60,486 nt of DNA from Cupriavidus campinensis (GCF_905397395.1 NZ_CAJPVH010000035.1:1-60486); one strand, 5' to 3'; positions 28,323 to 38,924 are shown, counted from the stretch's first letter. Notes: generated by a model from the sequence alone, not told the origin. Made by a program: numbers and translations.

Positions 28323-29789
28323 TTACAGCTTGGACTGCGCCACGTGGGACAGCAGGTTCGCGACCGACGCGTGCATCACATCGGTAAAGGGTTTCGGGTA
28401 CAGGCCCATGTACAGCGTCATGATGGCCAGCAGGCCCAGCATGAAGAACTCGCGCTTGTTCAGGTCGATCAGTTCGCGCACGTGCTGGTGCACGATGTCG
28501 CCAAAGATCACGCGCTTGACCATCCACAGCGAGTACGCCGCGCCAAGGATCAGGGCCGTGGCGGCCAGCAGGCCAATCCAGAAGTTGTACTTCACGGCAC
28601 CCAGGATGACCATGAACTCGCCCACGAAGCCCGACGTGGCCGGCAGGCCGCAGTTGGCCATCGCGAAGAACACCGAGAGTGCTGCGAACTTCGGCATGGT
28701 ATTCACCACGCCGCCGTAGTCGGCGATCTGGCGCGAGTGCACGCGGTCGTAGAGCACGCCGATGCACAGGAACATGGCGCCGGAGATGAAGCCGTGCGAG
28801 ATCATCTGGATGATGCCCCCTTCCACGCCGATGTCGTTGAAGATGAAGAAGCCCAGCGTCACGAAACCCATGTGGGCAATCGACGAGTACGCCACCAGCT
28901 TCTTCATGTCAGCCTGCACCAGCGCCACGAGGCCGATGTAGATCACCGCGATCAGCGAGATGGTGATGATGAACGGGGCGAGCGTGTGGCTGGCATCCGG
29001 GGCGATCGGCAGCGAGAACCGCAGGAAGCCGTAGGCACCGAGCTTCAGCATGATCGCGGCCAGCACCACGGAACCGCCGGTCGGTGCTTCCACGTGGGCG
29101 TCCGGCAGCCAGGTGTGGACCGGCCACATCGGCACCTTGACCGCGAAGGCCATGAAGAACGCCAGGAACAGCGCGATCTGCTCGTTCATCGACAGCTTGG
29201 CCTGGTGCCAGGACAGGATGTCGAAGGTACCGGTCTTGCTGTAAAGGTACAGCAGCGCAACCAGCGTCAGCAGCGAGCCGAGCAGTGTATAGAGGAAGAA
29301 CTTGAAGGCCGCGTAGACGCGGTTCGGGCCGCCCCAGACGCCGATGATGATGTACATCGGAATCAGCGTGGCTTCGAAGAACACGTAGAACAGCATGCCG
29401 TCGAGCGCGCAGAACACGCCGACCATCAGGCCGGACAGGATCAGGAACGCGGCCATGTACTCGGCCACACGCTCGGTGATCACTTCCCAGGCCGAGATCA
29501 CGACGATCACGGTGATGAACGAGGTCAGCACCACGAACCACATCGAGATCCCGTCCACGCCGAGGTGGTAGTTGATCTTGAAGCGCTCGATCCAGCTCGC
29601 GTTCTCGACGAACTGCATGGCCGCCGAGGCGGTATCGAAGTGAAATACGAGCGGCAGCGTGACGACGAAGCTGGCCAGCGCGCCGAACAGCGACATCCAG
29701 CGCACGTAGCACTTGCTGCGATCAGAGCCCGAGGCGAGGACCAGCAAGCCGAAGAAGATAGGCAGCCAGATTGCGAAAGACAGAACCAT
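28323..29789 (-). CDS. nuoM: NADH-quinone oxidoreductase subunit M
   Basis: A 488-residue antiporter-like subunit with 14 helices. FAVKVPMWPVHTWLPDAHVEAPTGGSVVLA and KKLVAYSSIAHMGF carry the conserved Lys and His of the proton path. It starts at 29787-29789, after a spacer that contains a duplicated copy of the nuoL end. Confidence 0.96.
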   Translation of the reverse strand: MVLSFAIWLPIFFGLLVLASGSDRSKCYVRWMSLFGALASFVVTLPLVFHFDTASAAMQFVENASWIERFKINYHLGVDGISMWFVVLTSFITVIVVISAWEVITERVAEYMAAFLILSGLMVGVFCALDGMLFYVFFEATLIPMYIIIGVWGGPNRVYAAFKFFLYTLLGSLLTLVALLYLYSKTGTFDILSWHQAKLSMNEQIALFLAFFMAFAVKVPMWPVHTWLPDAHVEAPTGGSVVLAAIMLKLGAYGFLRFSLPIAPDASHTLAPFIITISLIAVIYIGLVALVQADMKKLVAYSSIAHMGFVTLGFFIFNDIGVEGGIIQMISHGFISGAMFLCIGVLYDRVHSRQIADYGGVVNTMPKFAALSVFFAMANCGLPATSGFVGEFMVILGAVKYNFWIGLLAATALILGAAYSLWMVKRVIFGDIVHQHVRELIDLNKREFFMLGLLAIMTLYMGLYPKPFTDVMHASVANLLSHVAQSKL

Positions 29790-29804
29790 TTCTTTGTTTT
29801 CCTT

Positions 29805-29832
29805 ACTTGGTGCCTATCACTTGGTGCCTATC
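29805..29832. repeat. 14-bp tandem duplication at the nuoL stop codon
   Basis: ACTTGGTGCCTATC occurs twice head to tail (29805-29818 and 29819-29832). In the copy that belongs to nuoL the protein ends VIGTK followed by TGA; the second copy would code the same VIGTK followed by TAA. The duplication therefore left the protein unchanged and only lengthened the nuoL-nuoM spacer. Confidence 0.85.
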
Positions 29833-31901
29833 ACGCCAGTGATCGTCAGCGTCAGGAGCACCAGCATGCCGAGGATCATCGCGAACGCGTAATGGTAGAT
29901 GTAGCCGGACTGCAGGTAGCGGCTGGCAGCGGCAAACGATGCCACCACGCGGGCCGAACCGTTGACGAACAGACCGTCGATCAGGCCCTGGTCGCCGCCC
30001 TTCCACAGGCCGGTGCCCAGCAGGCGCGCACCGCGTGCGAACACTGCCTGGTTGAACGCGTCCATGTAGTACTTGTTGTCGAGCAGCTTGTAGAGGCCCG
30101 AGAAGCGTTGCTGGATCGCGGCCGGGATGTCCGGGCGCTTCATGTAGAAGAACCACGACAGCACCACACCGGCAATGGCCAGCCACAGCACCGGGGTCGT
30201 CAGCGAATGGATCGCCATCGGCACCCAGCCGTGGAATGCTTCACGCAGTTCTTCCATTGCATGGTGGTTCTCGCCCACGAAGATCACGTCCTTGAACGCA
30301 ACGCCGTGCTTGAAGAACTCGCCGAACAGCATCGGCTCGATGGCGATGGCGCCGATGATCACCGACGGAATCGCCAGCAGCACCAGCGGCAGCGTCACCA
30401 CCCACGGCGATTCGTGCGGCTTCTCGCCCGGGGCCAGGCCATGGTGATGGTCGTCGCCGTGCGATTCATCTTCTTCCTCGTGGTGGTCGTGGTGGGCGTG
30501 CGGCTTGCCGAAACGCTCTTCACCGTGGAACACCAGGAAGTACATGCGGAACGAGTAGAACGCGGTCACGAACACACCGGCCAGCACGGCGAAGTACGCA
30601 AAGCCCGAACCGGCGATATGCGACTCGGCCACGGCCTCGATGATCGAGTCCTTGGAATAGAAGCCCGCGAAGAACGGCGTGCCGATCAGGGCCAGCGAGC
30701 CCACCAGCGACGTGATCCAGGTGATCGGCATGTACTTGCGCAGGCCGCCCATGTTGCGGATGTCCTGGTCGTGGTGCATGCCGATGATGACCGAACCGGC
30801 TCCAAGGAACAGCAGTGCCTTGAAGAACGCGTGCGTCATCAGGTGGAACACCGCCACCGAGTAGGCCGAAGCACCCAGCGCCACGGTCATGTAGCCCAGC
30901 TGCGACAGCGTGGAGTACGCCACCACACGCTTGATGTCGTTCTGGATGATGCCCAGGAAGCCCATGAACAGCGCGGTGATCGCGCCGATCACCAGCACGA
31001 AGGACAGCGCGGTGTCCGACAGTTCGAACAGCGGCGACATGCGTGCCACCATGAAGATACCGGCGGTCACCATGGTTGCCGCGTGGATCAGTGCCGAGAT
31101 CGGGGTCGGGCCTTCCATCGAATCAGGCAGCCACACGTGCAGCGGGAACTGTGCCGACTTGCCCATCGCGCCGATGAACAGGCAGATGCAGGCCACGGTC
31201 AACATCATCCAGTCGGTGCCCGGGAAGGTCACGGCGGCCAGTGCCTCGCGCTTGGCGAACACGGCGCTGTAGTCCATGCTGCCGCTGTAGGCCAGCAGCA
31301 GGCCGATACCGAGGATGAAGCCGAAGTCACCCACGCGGTTGACCAGGAACGCCTTCATATTGGCGAAGATCGCCGTCGGACGCGTGTACCAGAAACCGAT
31401 CAGCAGGTACGAGACGAGGCCCACCGCTTCCCAGCCGAAGAACAGCTGCAGGAAGTTATTGCTCATCACCAGCATCAGCATCGAGAAGGTGAACAGCGAG
31501 ATGTAGGCAAAGAAGCGGTTGTAGCCGGCGTCGCCCTGCATGTAGCCCACGGTGTAGATGTGCACCATCAGCGACACGAAGGTCACGACCACCATCATCA
31601 TCGCGGTCAGCGAATCCACCAGGAAGCCGACTTCCATCTTCAGGCTGCCGATGGCCATCCATTCGTACACGGTGCCGTTGTAGCCGGCGCCGTCCATCAC
31701 GTCGCGCAGCACCAGCAGCGAGAGGACGAAGGCGATGGCGACACCGAGGATCGTGGCGGTGTGGGCCACGATGCGGCCGCCGCGCGTATCCGAGGAGAAC
31801 GTGCCGAAGAACTTGGTGCCGAACAGGCCGGCTATCGCGGCGCCGGCGAGCGGCGCCAGCGGAATCGCCAGCAGCAGGTTGGGGTTGAGCGTGGTTGCCA
31901 T
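29817..31901 (-). CDS. nuoL: NADH-quinone oxidoreductase subunit L
   Basis: A 694-residue subunit with about 16 helices: the antiporter-like core followed by the lateral helix HL that clamps the membrane arm. Conserved MGKSAQFPLHVWLPDSMEGPTPISALIHAATMV is at about 225-257. A His/Asp/Glu-rich cytoplasmic loop (HHDHHEEEDESHGDDHHHG, about 465-483) is an insertion relative to E. coli. It starts at 31899-31901. Confidence 0.96.
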   Translation of the reverse strand: MATTLNPNLLLAIPLAPLAGAAIAGLFGTKFFGTFSSDTRGGRIVAHTATILGVAIAFVLSLLVLRDVMDGAGYNGTVYEWMAIGSLKMEVGFLVDSLTAMMMVVVTFVSLMVHIYTVGYMQGDAGYNRFFAYISLFTFSMLMLVMSNNFLQLFFGWEAVGLVSYLLIGFWYTRPTAIFANMKAFLVNRVGDFGFILGIGLLLAYSGSMDYSAVFAKREALAAVTFPGTDWMMLTVACICLFIGAMGKSAQFPLHVWLPDSMEGPTPISALIHAATMVTAGIFMVARMSPLFELSDTALSFVLVIGAITALFMGFLGIIQNDIKRVVAYSTLSQLGYMTVALGASAYSVAVFHLMTHAFFKALLFLGAGSVIIGMHHDQDIRNMGGLRKYMPITWITSLVGSLALIGTPFFAGFYSKDSIIEAVAESHIAGSGFAYFAVLAGVFVTAFYSFRMYFLVFHGEERFGKPHAHHDHHEEEDESHGDDHHHGLAPGEKPHESPWVVTLPLVLLAIPSVIIGAIAIEPMLFGEFFKHGVAFKDVIFVGENHHAMEELREAFHGWVPMAIHSLTTPVLWLAIAGVVLSWFFYMKRPDIPAAIQQRFSGLYKLLDNKYYMDAFNQAVFARGARLLGTGLWKGGDQGLIDGLFVNGSARVVASFAAASRYLQSGYIYHYAFAMILGMLVLLTLTITGVIGTK

Positions 31902-31956
31902 AGGACGCTTATTGGTGTGCGGTCGGGGAGCAGTCTTGGGTCATGGAGGTCATGGA

Positions 31957-32262
31957 TCAGCCCTTGAGCGTATCCATGTCATCCACGTTGATCGTGTCCA
32001 GGTTACGGAACAGCACGACCAGGATTGCCAGACCGATTGCCGACTCGGCAGCGGCCACCGTGAGGATGAAGAAAACGAAAACCTGTCCGGCCAGGTCGCC
32101 CATATAGTGCGAGAAGGCGACGAAGTTCATATTGACCGCAAGCAGCATCAGCTCGAGCGCCATCAGCAGCACGATCACGTTCTTGCGGTTCAGGAAAATG
32201 CCAACGATGCTGATTGCGAAGAGGATCGCACCGAGCACGAGGAAGTGGGCGAGAGAGAGCAC
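31957..32262 (-). CDS. nuoK: NADH-quinone oxidoreductase subunit K
   Basis: A 101-residue subunit with three helices and the two conserved membrane Glu residues (in [12 protein letters not shown] and [10 protein letters not shown]). It begins with GTG (32260-32262), reading [12 protein letters not shown], which fits family length. It lies 17 bases after nuoJ. Confidence 0.95.
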   Translation of the reverse strand: MLSLAHFLVLGAILFAISIVGIFLNRKNVIVLLMALELMLLAVNMNFVAFSHYMGDLAGQVFVFFILTVAAAESAIGLAILVVLFRNLDTINVDDMDTLKG

Positions 32263-32279
32263 AGCGTTATTCTCCGGGC

Positions 32280-32921
32280 TTAGTTCTTATTGGCGGCTGC
32301 GTTCGCATCCGCTCCGGCCCGGCCCTCGGCCGGCATGTTCACCAGGCGCACGCGGTCATCGCGGCGGGTACGCAGCTGGTTCGACACATCCTGTGCCTTG
32401 ACGTCCTTGCGGCGGCGCAGCGTCAGTGCCACGGCGGCGACGATGGCCACGAGCAGGATGATGCCGGCCACTTCGAACGCGAAGATGTAGTCCGTGTAGA
32501 TCAGCTTGCCGAGCGCGCCGGTGTTCGAGTAGTTGGGGTCCTGCGAGCCGGGCGGCAGCACAGCGGCCGTGGTGCCGATGAAGTTGCGCACCAGCACGAT
32601 CGCCATTTCGGCGATGATCAGCGCGCCCACCACCGAAGCCAGCGGCACGTAGGTCCAGAAGTCGCGGCGCAGGTGCTCGATATCGATATCGATCATCATC
32701 ACCACGAACAGGAACAGCACCATCACGGCGCCCACGTAGACGAGCACGAGCAGGATGGCGAGGAACTCCGCCTTCAGGATCATCCAGATCGCCGCGGCGG
32801 TGAAGAACGCCAGGACGAGGAACAGTGCGGAATGCACCGGGTTCTTTGCCGTGATGACTTTCAGTGCGGAGAGCACCAGCACCAGCGCAAAGACGTAGAA
32901 GATGGCGGTCGTGAGTTCCAT
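32280..32921 (-). CDS. nuoJ: NADH-quinone oxidoreductase subunit J
   Basis: A 213-residue subunit with five helices, including the conserved [17 protein letters not shown] (helix 3, which takes part in the conformational coupling of complex I). The C-terminus after residue 165 is a polar tail rich in Ala, Arg and Asn. MELTTAIFY at 32919-32921 is the usual start; the frame is open for 24 more codons. Confidence 0.95.
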   Translation of the reverse strand: MELTTAIFYVFALVLVLSALKVITAKNPVHSALFLVLAFFTAAAIWMILKAEFLAILLVLVYVGAVMVLFLFVVMMIDIDIEHLRRDFWTYVPLASVVGALIIAEMAIVLVRNFIGTTAAVLPPGSQDPNYSNTGALGKLIYTDYIFAFEVAGIILLVAIVAAVALTLRRRKDVKAQDVSNQLRTRRDDRVRLVNMPAEGRAGADANAAANKN

Positions 32922-33092
32922 GGTCCCTATCGGATCCTCTTTGGGCCACGCGGCACGAACCACCCCCGGGGTGGTCCGCGCCATGCGCGGCATCCTTCTG
33001 GTGGCCCCTGTTCAGGGCCGATTCAAATTCAAATTCACTTCAGGTCCAGGCGCTGTTTCCGGCACCCGCCCTGTTCAGCGATGCTGGCCTGC
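32922..33092. other. Intra-operon gap with two hairpins (nuoI-nuoJ)
   Basis: A 171-bp gap inside an otherwise tight operon. It has ACCACCC-N3-GGGTGGT (32959-32975) and GGCCC-N7-GGGCC (33003-33019), plus the short direct repeat ATTCAA-ATTCAA-ATTCAC near 33021-33038. There is no T-run and no ORF. mRNA processing or stability elements are possible. Confidence 0.45.
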
Positions 33093-33584
33093 TTAGCGGT
33101 ACTTGGCGTCCGCAGCCTTGTTCGCCGCGATCTGCGGTTCGTAGCGGTCGCCCACGGCCAGCAGCATGTCCTTGGTGAAGTACAGGTCGCCGCGCTTCTC
33201 GCCGTGATACTCGAGAATATGCGTCTCGACGATTGCATCGACCGGGCAGGCTTCCTCGCAGAAACCACAGAAAATGCACTTGGTCAGGTCGATGTCGTAG
33301 CGCGTGGTGCGGCGCGTGCCGTCCGTACGCTGGTCCGACTCGATCGAGATGGCCACGGCCGGGCACACGGCTTCACACAGCTTGCAGGCGATGCAGCGCT
33401 CTTCCCCGTTCGGGTAGCGGCGCAGCGCGTGCAGGCCGCGGAAGCGCGGCGACATCGGCGTTTTCTCTTCCGGGAACTGGACGGTGATCTTGCGCGCGAA
33501 GAGATAGCGGCCGGTCAGCGCCATGCCCTTGAAGAGTTCCTTCAGGAGCAGGCTGTTGAAGAAGTCCTTGATGGCGAGCAGCAT
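33093..33584 (-). CDS. nuoI: NADH-quinone oxidoreductase subunit I
   Basis: A 163-residue ferredoxin-like subunit carrying the two [4Fe-4S] clusters N6a and N6b through [12 protein letters not shown] and [12 protein letters not shown]. The N-terminal amphipathic helix ([17 protein letters not shown]) anchors it to the membrane arm. It belongs to the peripheral arm near the quinone site. Confidence 0.97.
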   Translation of the reverse strand: MLLAIKDFFNSLLLKELFKGMALTGRYLFARKITVQFPEEKTPMSPRFRGLHALRRYPNGEERCIACKLCEAVCPAVAISIESDQRTDGTRRTTRYDIDLTKCIFCGFCEEACPVDAIVETHILEYHGEKRGDLYFTKDMLLAVGDRYEPQIAANKAADAKYR

Positions 33585-33612
33585 GACGATTGCTTCCTAT
33601 TTATTTCCGCGC

Positions 33613-33642
33613 GGCGCGCCCTGCCACTTGCAGCGGCGCGCC
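33613..33642. repeat. Hairpin made of two GGCGCGCC palindromes between nuoH and nuoI
   Basis: Two copies of the palindrome GGCGCGCC (33613-33620 and 33635-33642) flank CTG...CAG, so the region can fold as one hairpin. It lies in the 71-bp nuoH-nuoI gap and has no T-run. Confidence 0.45.
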
Positions 33643-33655
33643 GTCGCCGGGCACA

Positions 33656-34720
33656 TCAGTGCCAGATGTTCCACGGCGACTTGATCCAGATCGCCACGAT
33701 GATCAGCCAGCCCACGGTCAGCGGAATGAAGATCTTCCAACCCAGGCGCATGATCTGGTCATAGCGGTAGCGCGGGAACGATGCACGGATCCAGATAAAT
33801 ACCGACAGCAGCAGGAAAACCTTGATCAGCAGCCAGAAGAAGCCCGGGATCATGTTGGTCAGCGCGCTCGAGAACGGGGGCGCCCAGCCACCGAGGAACA
33901 TCAGCGCGGTCATCGTCGAGATGACTATCATGTTGATGTATTCGGCCAGGAAGAACAGCGCGAAGCCCATGCCCGAGTATTCGATCATGTGACCCGCCAC
34001 GATTTCCGACTCGCCTTCCACCACGTCGAACGGGTGACGGTTCGTTTCCGCCACGCCCGAGATGAAGTAGACGCCGAACATCGGCAGCAGCGGCAGCCAG
34101 TTCCACGAGAGTACGTTGATGCCCATGTTGGCGAAGTAGCCGGTGTTCTGGCCGTTCACAATGGCCGACAGGTTCAGGCTGCCCGACACCATCAGCACCG
34201 TCACGAGCGCGAAGCCCATGGCGATTTCATACGACACCATCTGCGCAGCGGCGCGCATCCCGCCGATGAACGCATACTTCGAGTTCGAGGCCCAGCCGGC
34301 CAGGATCACGCCGTAGACGCCCACCGAGCTGATCGCCATCACATAGAGCAGGCCGGCGTTCACGTCCGCCATCACCACCTCGGCCTGGAACGGAATCACC
34401 GCCCAGATTGCCACGGCCGGCATCAGCACCATCAGCGGGGCCACCAGGTACATGCCCCGGCTGACCTGCGACGGCATCATGACTTCCTTGAGCAGCAGCT
34501 TCAGCACGTCGGCAATCGGCTGCAGCAGGCCGAGCGGGCCCACGCGGTTCGGGCCGATCCGCACGTGCATCCAGCCAATCAGCTTGCGCTCCCAGAGAAT
34601 CAGGTAGGCCACGCACAGCAGCAGCGGCACCACAATGACCACCGCGCGGATGAGAATCCACAGCGGCGTCCACGCGCCACCGAACACAGCCTGGCCTTGC
34701 GAGGTAATCCAATCGATCAT
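33656..34720 (-). CDS. nuoH: NADH-quinone oxidoreductase subunit H
   Basis: A 354-residue subunit with about eight helices that forms the quinone chamber entrance. Conserved [26 protein letters not shown] is at about 57-82, and [27 protein letters not shown] contains the acidic loop near the quinone path. It starts at 34718-34720. Confidence 0.97.
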   Translation of the reverse strand: MIDWITSQGQAVFGGAWTPLWILIRAVVIVVPLLLCVAYLILWERKLIGWMHVRIGPNRVGPLGLLQPIADVLKLLLKEVMMPSQVSRGMYLVAPLMVLMPAVAIWAVIPFQAEVVMADVNAGLLYVMAISSVGVYGVILAGWASNSKYAFIGGMRAAAQMVSYEIAMGFALVTVLMVSGSLNLSAIVNGQNTGYFANMGINVLSWNWLPLLPMFGVYFISGVAETNRHPFDVVEGESEIVAGHMIEYSGMGFALFFLAEYINMIVISTMTALMFLGGWAPPFSSALTNMIPGFFWLLIKVFLLLSVFIWIRASFPRYRYDQIMRLGWKIFIPLTVGWLIIVAIWIKSPWNIWH

Positions 34721-34738
34721 GTTGCGTTCTCGCTCTTC

Positions 34739-37111
34739 TTATGCGGTGGCCGCCGGCGTTGCCTTGGCCTGCTGGCCCGGCAGCTCGATGGCTTTCTCGA
34801 CGGTGACGTTGCCGTACAGCGCACCCAGCGTCGCGGCGGCCACGGTAGCGGCCGGCACGCGCACGGTGTTGGCCGGCAGCGTGATTTCCAGCGCGGCCGG
34901 CAGCACCACGCTACCCTCGCCCTGCGTCACGCGCACCGGGTCGCCCACCTGCACGCCCAGCTTGTCGAACAGGTCGGACGACAGCGCCACCTGCATCGCA
35001 CGGCGCGCGGCCGCGGTCAGCTGCAGCGAGTCGGCACGGCGCACGATCGGGTCGGCATGGTAGATCGGCACATCGGCAATGCGCTCGATACCGTTGGCGG
35101 CAGCAGCCGTCACGCGGATCGGGGCATCGGTGGTGTTGTTCAGTTGCGGTGCCACCGGCTTGGCCAGCACTTCCTCGCGTACGGCTTCGGCCGTGTCGAA
35201 GTCGAAGCCCGGCACATCCAGCAGGTTGCCCAGCACGCGCAGCACCTTCCAGGCGGGACGCGATTCGCCCAGCGCGCGCACCACGCCGTTAAAGCTCTGC
35301 GGCACGCCTTCGGCATTGACGAAGGTACCGGCGGTTTCCGTGAACGGCGTCACCGGCAGGATCACGTCGGCGTACTGCATGGCCGCTTCCGAGCGGAACG
35401 GCGACAGCACCACGACCGTACCGGCCTGGTTCAGCGCGGCCAGCGCCTTGCGGGCGTCGGCGGTATCGAACTCGGGTTCGGCGTTCAGCACGATGTAGGC
35501 CTTGCGCGGCGCGTCGAGCATCGCCTGCGCATTGGCGCCGCCTTGCTGCGGCAGCGCGCCGGCGATGTAGCCGCCGACCGTATTGGCCGCTTCGGTCAGG
35601 AAGCCCAGCGTCGCGCCCGTTTCCGTGGCGATCCACTGTGCCAGCGCGTGCAGCGCCGAGAATTGCGGATGGCGCACAGCCTCGTTGCCGAGGAACACCG
35701 CACGGCGTTCGCCGGACAGCAGCGCTTCGGCCACCTTGGCCGCGGCGTCGCCGCCATCGAAACCCTCGGTACCGGCGGGAGCCGCCACACCCTTGGCAGA
35801 CGCCACGGCGCGGGCCACACCGGCCAGCGCGGCGGTCCAGGCGGACGGGGCCACGTCGATGCGCGTCGCCGGCATCAGCAGGTCTTCACCGCCAGCACCC
35901 AGCACCGTCACGCGGGCGCCCTTCTTGCCGGCCTGACGCAGACGCGAGGCCAGCAGCGGGTGATCCTTGCGCAGCGACGAACCAATCACGAGCACGCGTT
36001 GCAGCGTGGTCACATCGGCCACCGGCATGCCGAGCCACGGCGCGCCCTTCAGGGCCGCCGAGAAATCGGTCTGGCGCAGGCGGAAGTCGATGTTGTCGCT
36101 GCCGAGGCCACGCACCAGCTTGCCGAGCAGGTACAGCTCTTCGAGCGTGCTGTGCGGACTGGCCAGCGCGGCGATCTGGTCGGCGCCATGGTCGCGCTTG
36201 ATGCTCGCGAGGCCGTTGGCGACGTATTCCAGCGCGGTCTGCCAGTCGGTTTCCATCCATTCGCCGCCCTGCTTCAGCAGCGGACGCACCAGGCGGTCCG
36301 GGCTGTTCAGGCCTTCATAGGCGAAGCGGTCCTTGTCCGACAGCCAGCACTCGTTGATCTCTTCGTTTTCCAGCGGCAGCACGCGCATGACGCGCTGGTT
36401 CTTGGTCTGGATAACCAGGTTCGCGCCCAGGCCGTCGTGCGGCGACACCGACTTGCGACGCGCCAGTTCCCACGTACGGGCCGAGTAGCGGAACGGCTTG
36501 CTCGTCAGCGCGCCAACCGGGCACAGGTCGATCATGTTGCCGGACAGTTCCGAATCCACGGTCTGGCCAACGAAGGTCGTGATTTCCGAGTGCTCGCCAC
36601 GGTTCAACATGCCCAGTTCCATCACGCCGGCCACTTCCTGGCCGAAGCGCACGCAACGGGTGCAGTGGATGCAGCGGGTCATCTCCTCCATGGAGATCAG
36701 CGGGCCCACGTTCTTGTGGAACACCACGCGCTTCTCTTCCTTGTAGCGCGACTCCGACGCACCGTAGCCCACCGCCAGATCCTGGAGCTGGCATTCGCCG
36801 CCCTGATCGCAGATCGGGCAGTCGAGCGGGTGGTTGATCAGCAGGAATTCCATCACGGACTTCTGGGCCTTGACGGCCTTTTCCGAGTTCGTGAAGACCT
36901 TCATGCCAGGCGTCACCGGCGTGGCGCAGGCGGGCAGCGCCTTGGGCGCCTTCTCCACCTCCACCAGGCACATGCGGCAGTTCGCCGCGATGGAGAGTTT
37001 GCGGTGGTAGCAGAAATGCGGGATGTAGGTGCCCAGCTTGCGGGCGGCTTCCATCACGAGGCTGCCTTCCGCAACCTCTACCTTCTTGCCGTCGATCTCG
37101 AGTTCAACCAT
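34739..37111 (-). CDS. nuoG: NADH-quinone oxidoreductase subunit G
   Basis: A 790-residue iron-sulfur subunit. The N-terminal ferredoxin domain has a [2Fe-2S] site (CFYC... replaced here by HFCYH, CRMC and CATP cysteines), then CPICDQGGECQLQD for a [4Fe-4S] cluster with its His, and HCTRCVRFGQEVAG. The remaining 550 residues are a molybdopterin-oxidoreductase-like domain without cofactor. NuoG conducts electrons along the peripheral arm. It follows nuoF by 12 bases. Confidence 0.95.
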   Translation of the reverse strand: MVELEIDGKKVEVAEGSLVMEAARKLGTYIPHFCYHRKLSIAANCRMCLVEVEKAPKALPACATPVTPGMKVFTNSEKAVKAQKSVMEFLLINHPLDCPICDQGGECQLQDLAVGYGASESRYKEEKRVVFHKNVGPLISMEEMTRCIHCTRCVRFGQEVAGVMELGMLNRGEHSEITTFVGQTVDSELSGNMIDLCPVGALTSKPFRYSARTWELARRKSVSPHDGLGANLVIQTKNQRVMRVLPLENEEINECWLSDKDRFAYEGLNSPDRLVRPLLKQGGEWMETDWQTALEYVANGLASIKRDHGADQIAALASPHSTLEELYLLGKLVRGLGSDNIDFRLRQTDFSAALKGAPWLGMPVADVTTLQRVLVIGSSLRKDHPLLASRLRQAGKKGARVTVLGAGGEDLLMPATRIDVAPSAWTAALAGVARAVASAKGVAAPAGTEGFDGGDAAAKVAEALLSGERRAVFLGNEAVRHPQFSALHALAQWIATETGATLGFLTEAANTVGGYIAGALPQQGGANAQAMLDAPRKAYIVLNAEPEFDTADARKALAALNQAGTVVVLSPFRSEAAMQYADVILPVTPFTETAGTFVNAEGVPQSFNGVVRALGESRPAWKVLRVLGNLLDVPGFDFDTAEAVREEVLAKPVAPQLNNTTDAPIRVTAAAANGIERIADVPIYHADPIVRRADSLQLTAAARRAMQVALSSDLFDKLGVQVGDPVRVTQGEGSVVLPAALEITLPANTVRVPAATVAAATLGALYGNVTVEKAIELPGQQAKATPAATA

Positions 37112-37123
37112 GTTCTGCCACGC

Positions 37124-38419
37124 TTAAGAATGGGCCGGGACCATGCACTGCTTGTGTTCGACGTGATACTCGAACTCTTTCCAGTAGTGCTTGAGCATGC
37201 CGCGTACCGGCATCGCCGCAGCATCGCCGAGCGCGCAGATCGTGCGCCCCATGATGTTTTCCGCGACGTTGTTGAGCAGGTCCAGGTCTTCCTGGCGCCC
37301 TTCTCCGTGTTCAATGCGATTGACCATGCGATAGAGCCAGCCGGTGCCTTCGCGGCACGGCGTGCACTGGCCGCACGATTCTTCAAAATAGAAATACGAC
37401 AGACGCAGCAGCGAGCGCACCATGCAGCGGGTCTCGTCCATGACGATCACGGCGCCCGAGCCCAGCATCGAGCCGGCCTTGGCGATCGAGTCGTAGTCCA
37501 TGTCCGACGCCATCATCAGGTCGCCCGGCACCACCGGGGCAGACGAGCCACCCGGAATCACCGCCTTGATGCGCTTGCCGCCGCGCATGCCGCCGGCCAG
37601 CTCGAGCAGCGTCGAGAACGGCGTGCCCAGGGGGATCTCGTAGTTGCCCGGACGCTCGATGTCGCCCGAGATCGAGAAGATCTTGGTGCCGCCGTTGTTC
37701 GGCTTGCCCAGCTTGAGATAGTTTTCCGGGCCCACTTCCAGCAGGAAGGGCACCGCGGCAAACGTCTCGGTGTTGTTGATCGTGGTCGGCTTGCCGTACA
37801 GGCCGAAGCTCGCAGGGAAAGGCGGCTTGAAGCGCGGCTGGCCCTTCTTGCCTTCGAGCGACTCCAGCAGCGCCGTTTCCTCGCCGCAGATGTACGCGCC
37901 GTAGCCATGGTGCGCATGGAGCTGGAAGTTGAAGTCCGAGCCCATGATCTTGTCGCCGAGGAACCCGGCCGCACGCGCTTCCTCGAGGGCTTCCTCGAAG
38001 ATCTTGTACTCGTTCCAGATCTCGCCGTGGATGTAGTTGTAGCCCACGGTGATGCCCATCGCATACGCGCCGATGGCCATGCCCTCGATCAGCGAATGCG
38101 GGTTGTAGCGGATGATGTCGCGGTCCTTGAACGTGCCCGGCTCGCCCTCGTCCGTATTGCAGACCAGGTACTTCTGGCCCGGGAACGTACGCGGCATGAA
38201 GCTCCACTTCAGGCCCGTGGGGAAGCCAGCGCCGCCACGGCCGCGCAGGCCGGACGCCTTGACGTCGGCAATCACCTGCTCGGGCGGAATCTTCTCGGTC
38301 AGAATCCGGCGCAGCTGCTTGTAGCCGCCGCGCTTGACGTAGTCTTCGAGGTGCCAGTTCTTGCCGTCGAGGCCAGCCAGGATCAGCGGCTTGATGTGAC
38401 GGTCGTGCAGAGAGGTCAT
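37124..38419 (-). CDS. nuoF: NADH-quinone oxidoreductase subunit F
   Basis: A 431-residue flavoprotein that oxidises [17 protein letters not shown] (about 60-72) and the Gly-rich [18 protein letters not shown] loop (here [19 protein letters not shown]) bind NADH and FMN, and [10 protein letters not shown] near residue 350 holds the N3 [4Fe-4S] cluster with a later Cys. It starts one base after the nuoE stop. Confidence 0.97.
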   Translation of the reverse strand: MTSLHDRHIKPLILAGLDGKNWHLEDYVKRGGYKQLRRILTEKIPPEQVIADVKASGLRGRGGAGFPTGLKWSFMPRTFPGQKYLVCNTDEGEPGTFKDRDIIRYNPHSLIEGMAIGAYAMGITVGYNYIHGEIWNEYKIFEEALEEARAAGFLGDKIMGSDFNFQLHAHHGYGAYICGEETALLESLEGKKGQPRFKPPFPASFGLYGKPTTINNTETFAAVPFLLEVGPENYLKLGKPNNGGTKIFSISGDIERPGNYEIPLGTPFSTLLELAGGMRGGKRIKAVIPGGSSAPVVPGDLMMASDMDYDSIAKAGSMLGSGAVIVMDETRCMVRSLLRLSYFYFEESCGQCTPCREGTGWLYRMVNRIEHGEGRQEDLDLLNNVAENIMGRTICALGDAAAMPVRGMLKHYWKEFEYHVEHKQCMVPAHS

Positions 38420-38420
38420 G

Positions 38421-38924
38421 TTACTTGGCTCCCTTGGCGGCTTCGGTCTTCAGCTCGTCGACCAGCGCGTCGAGCTTGTCGTTGCTCATGAAGCTGCACA
38501 TACGGGTGTTGTTCACGATCATCACCGGTGCATCGCCGCAGGCGCCCATGCACTCACCCTCTTTCAGGGTGAAGCAGCCGTCGGCGGTGGTCTCGTTGTA
38601 GTCGATGCCGAGCTTGCGCTTCAGGTAGTCGCCCGCGCGGTCGCCGCCGGACAGTGCGCACGGCAGGTTGGTGCAGACGGTGAGCTTGTACTTGCCCACC
38701 GGCTTGGTGTCATACATGTTGTAGAACGTGGCCACCTCTTCCACCCACACGGGCGGCATGTCGAGGTAGCTGGCGACGAACTGCATGACTTCGGGGGAAA
38801 CCCAGCCCACCTCGCCCTGTGCCACGGCGAGTGCCGCCATCACGGCCGACTGTTTCTGGTCGGCCGGATACTTCGCGATCGCGCGATCGATTTCCTTGAG
38901 AGCTTCTGCTGATAGCATGGTCAT
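38421..38924 (-). CDS. nuoE: NADH-quinone oxidoreductase subunit E
   Basis: A 167-residue thioredoxin-like subunit binding the [2Fe-2S] cluster N1a through CTNLPC and CMGAC. It begins [13 protein letters not shown]; the ATG at 38922-38924 or the one at 38918 may be used, and neither has a strong Shine-Dalgarno sequence. It lies after an unusually long 219-bp gap from nuoD. Confidence 0.95.
   Translation of the reverse strand: MTMLSAEALKEIDRAIAKYPADQKQSAVMAALAVAQGEVGWVSPEVMQFVASYLDMPPVWVEEVATFYNMYDTKPVGKYKLTVCTNLPCALSGGDRAGDYLKRKLGIDYNETTADGCFTLKEGECMGACGDAPVMIVNNTRMCSFMSNDKLDALVDELKTEAAKGAK

Noticed and set aside
27174..31967. A 1597-codon open frame on the plus strand opposite nuoN-nuoL
   Set aside because: It is an antisense shadow of three certain nuo genes. 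The translation is rich in His, Arg, Gln and Glu without fold signs, as expected from reading GC-rich codons backwards.
33590..38491. A 1633-codon open frame on the plus strand opposite nuoH-nuoF
   Set aside because: The same effect: it mirrors nuoH, nuoG and nuoF, which carry clear catalytic and cluster motifs. There is no ribosome-binding site and no family resemblance.
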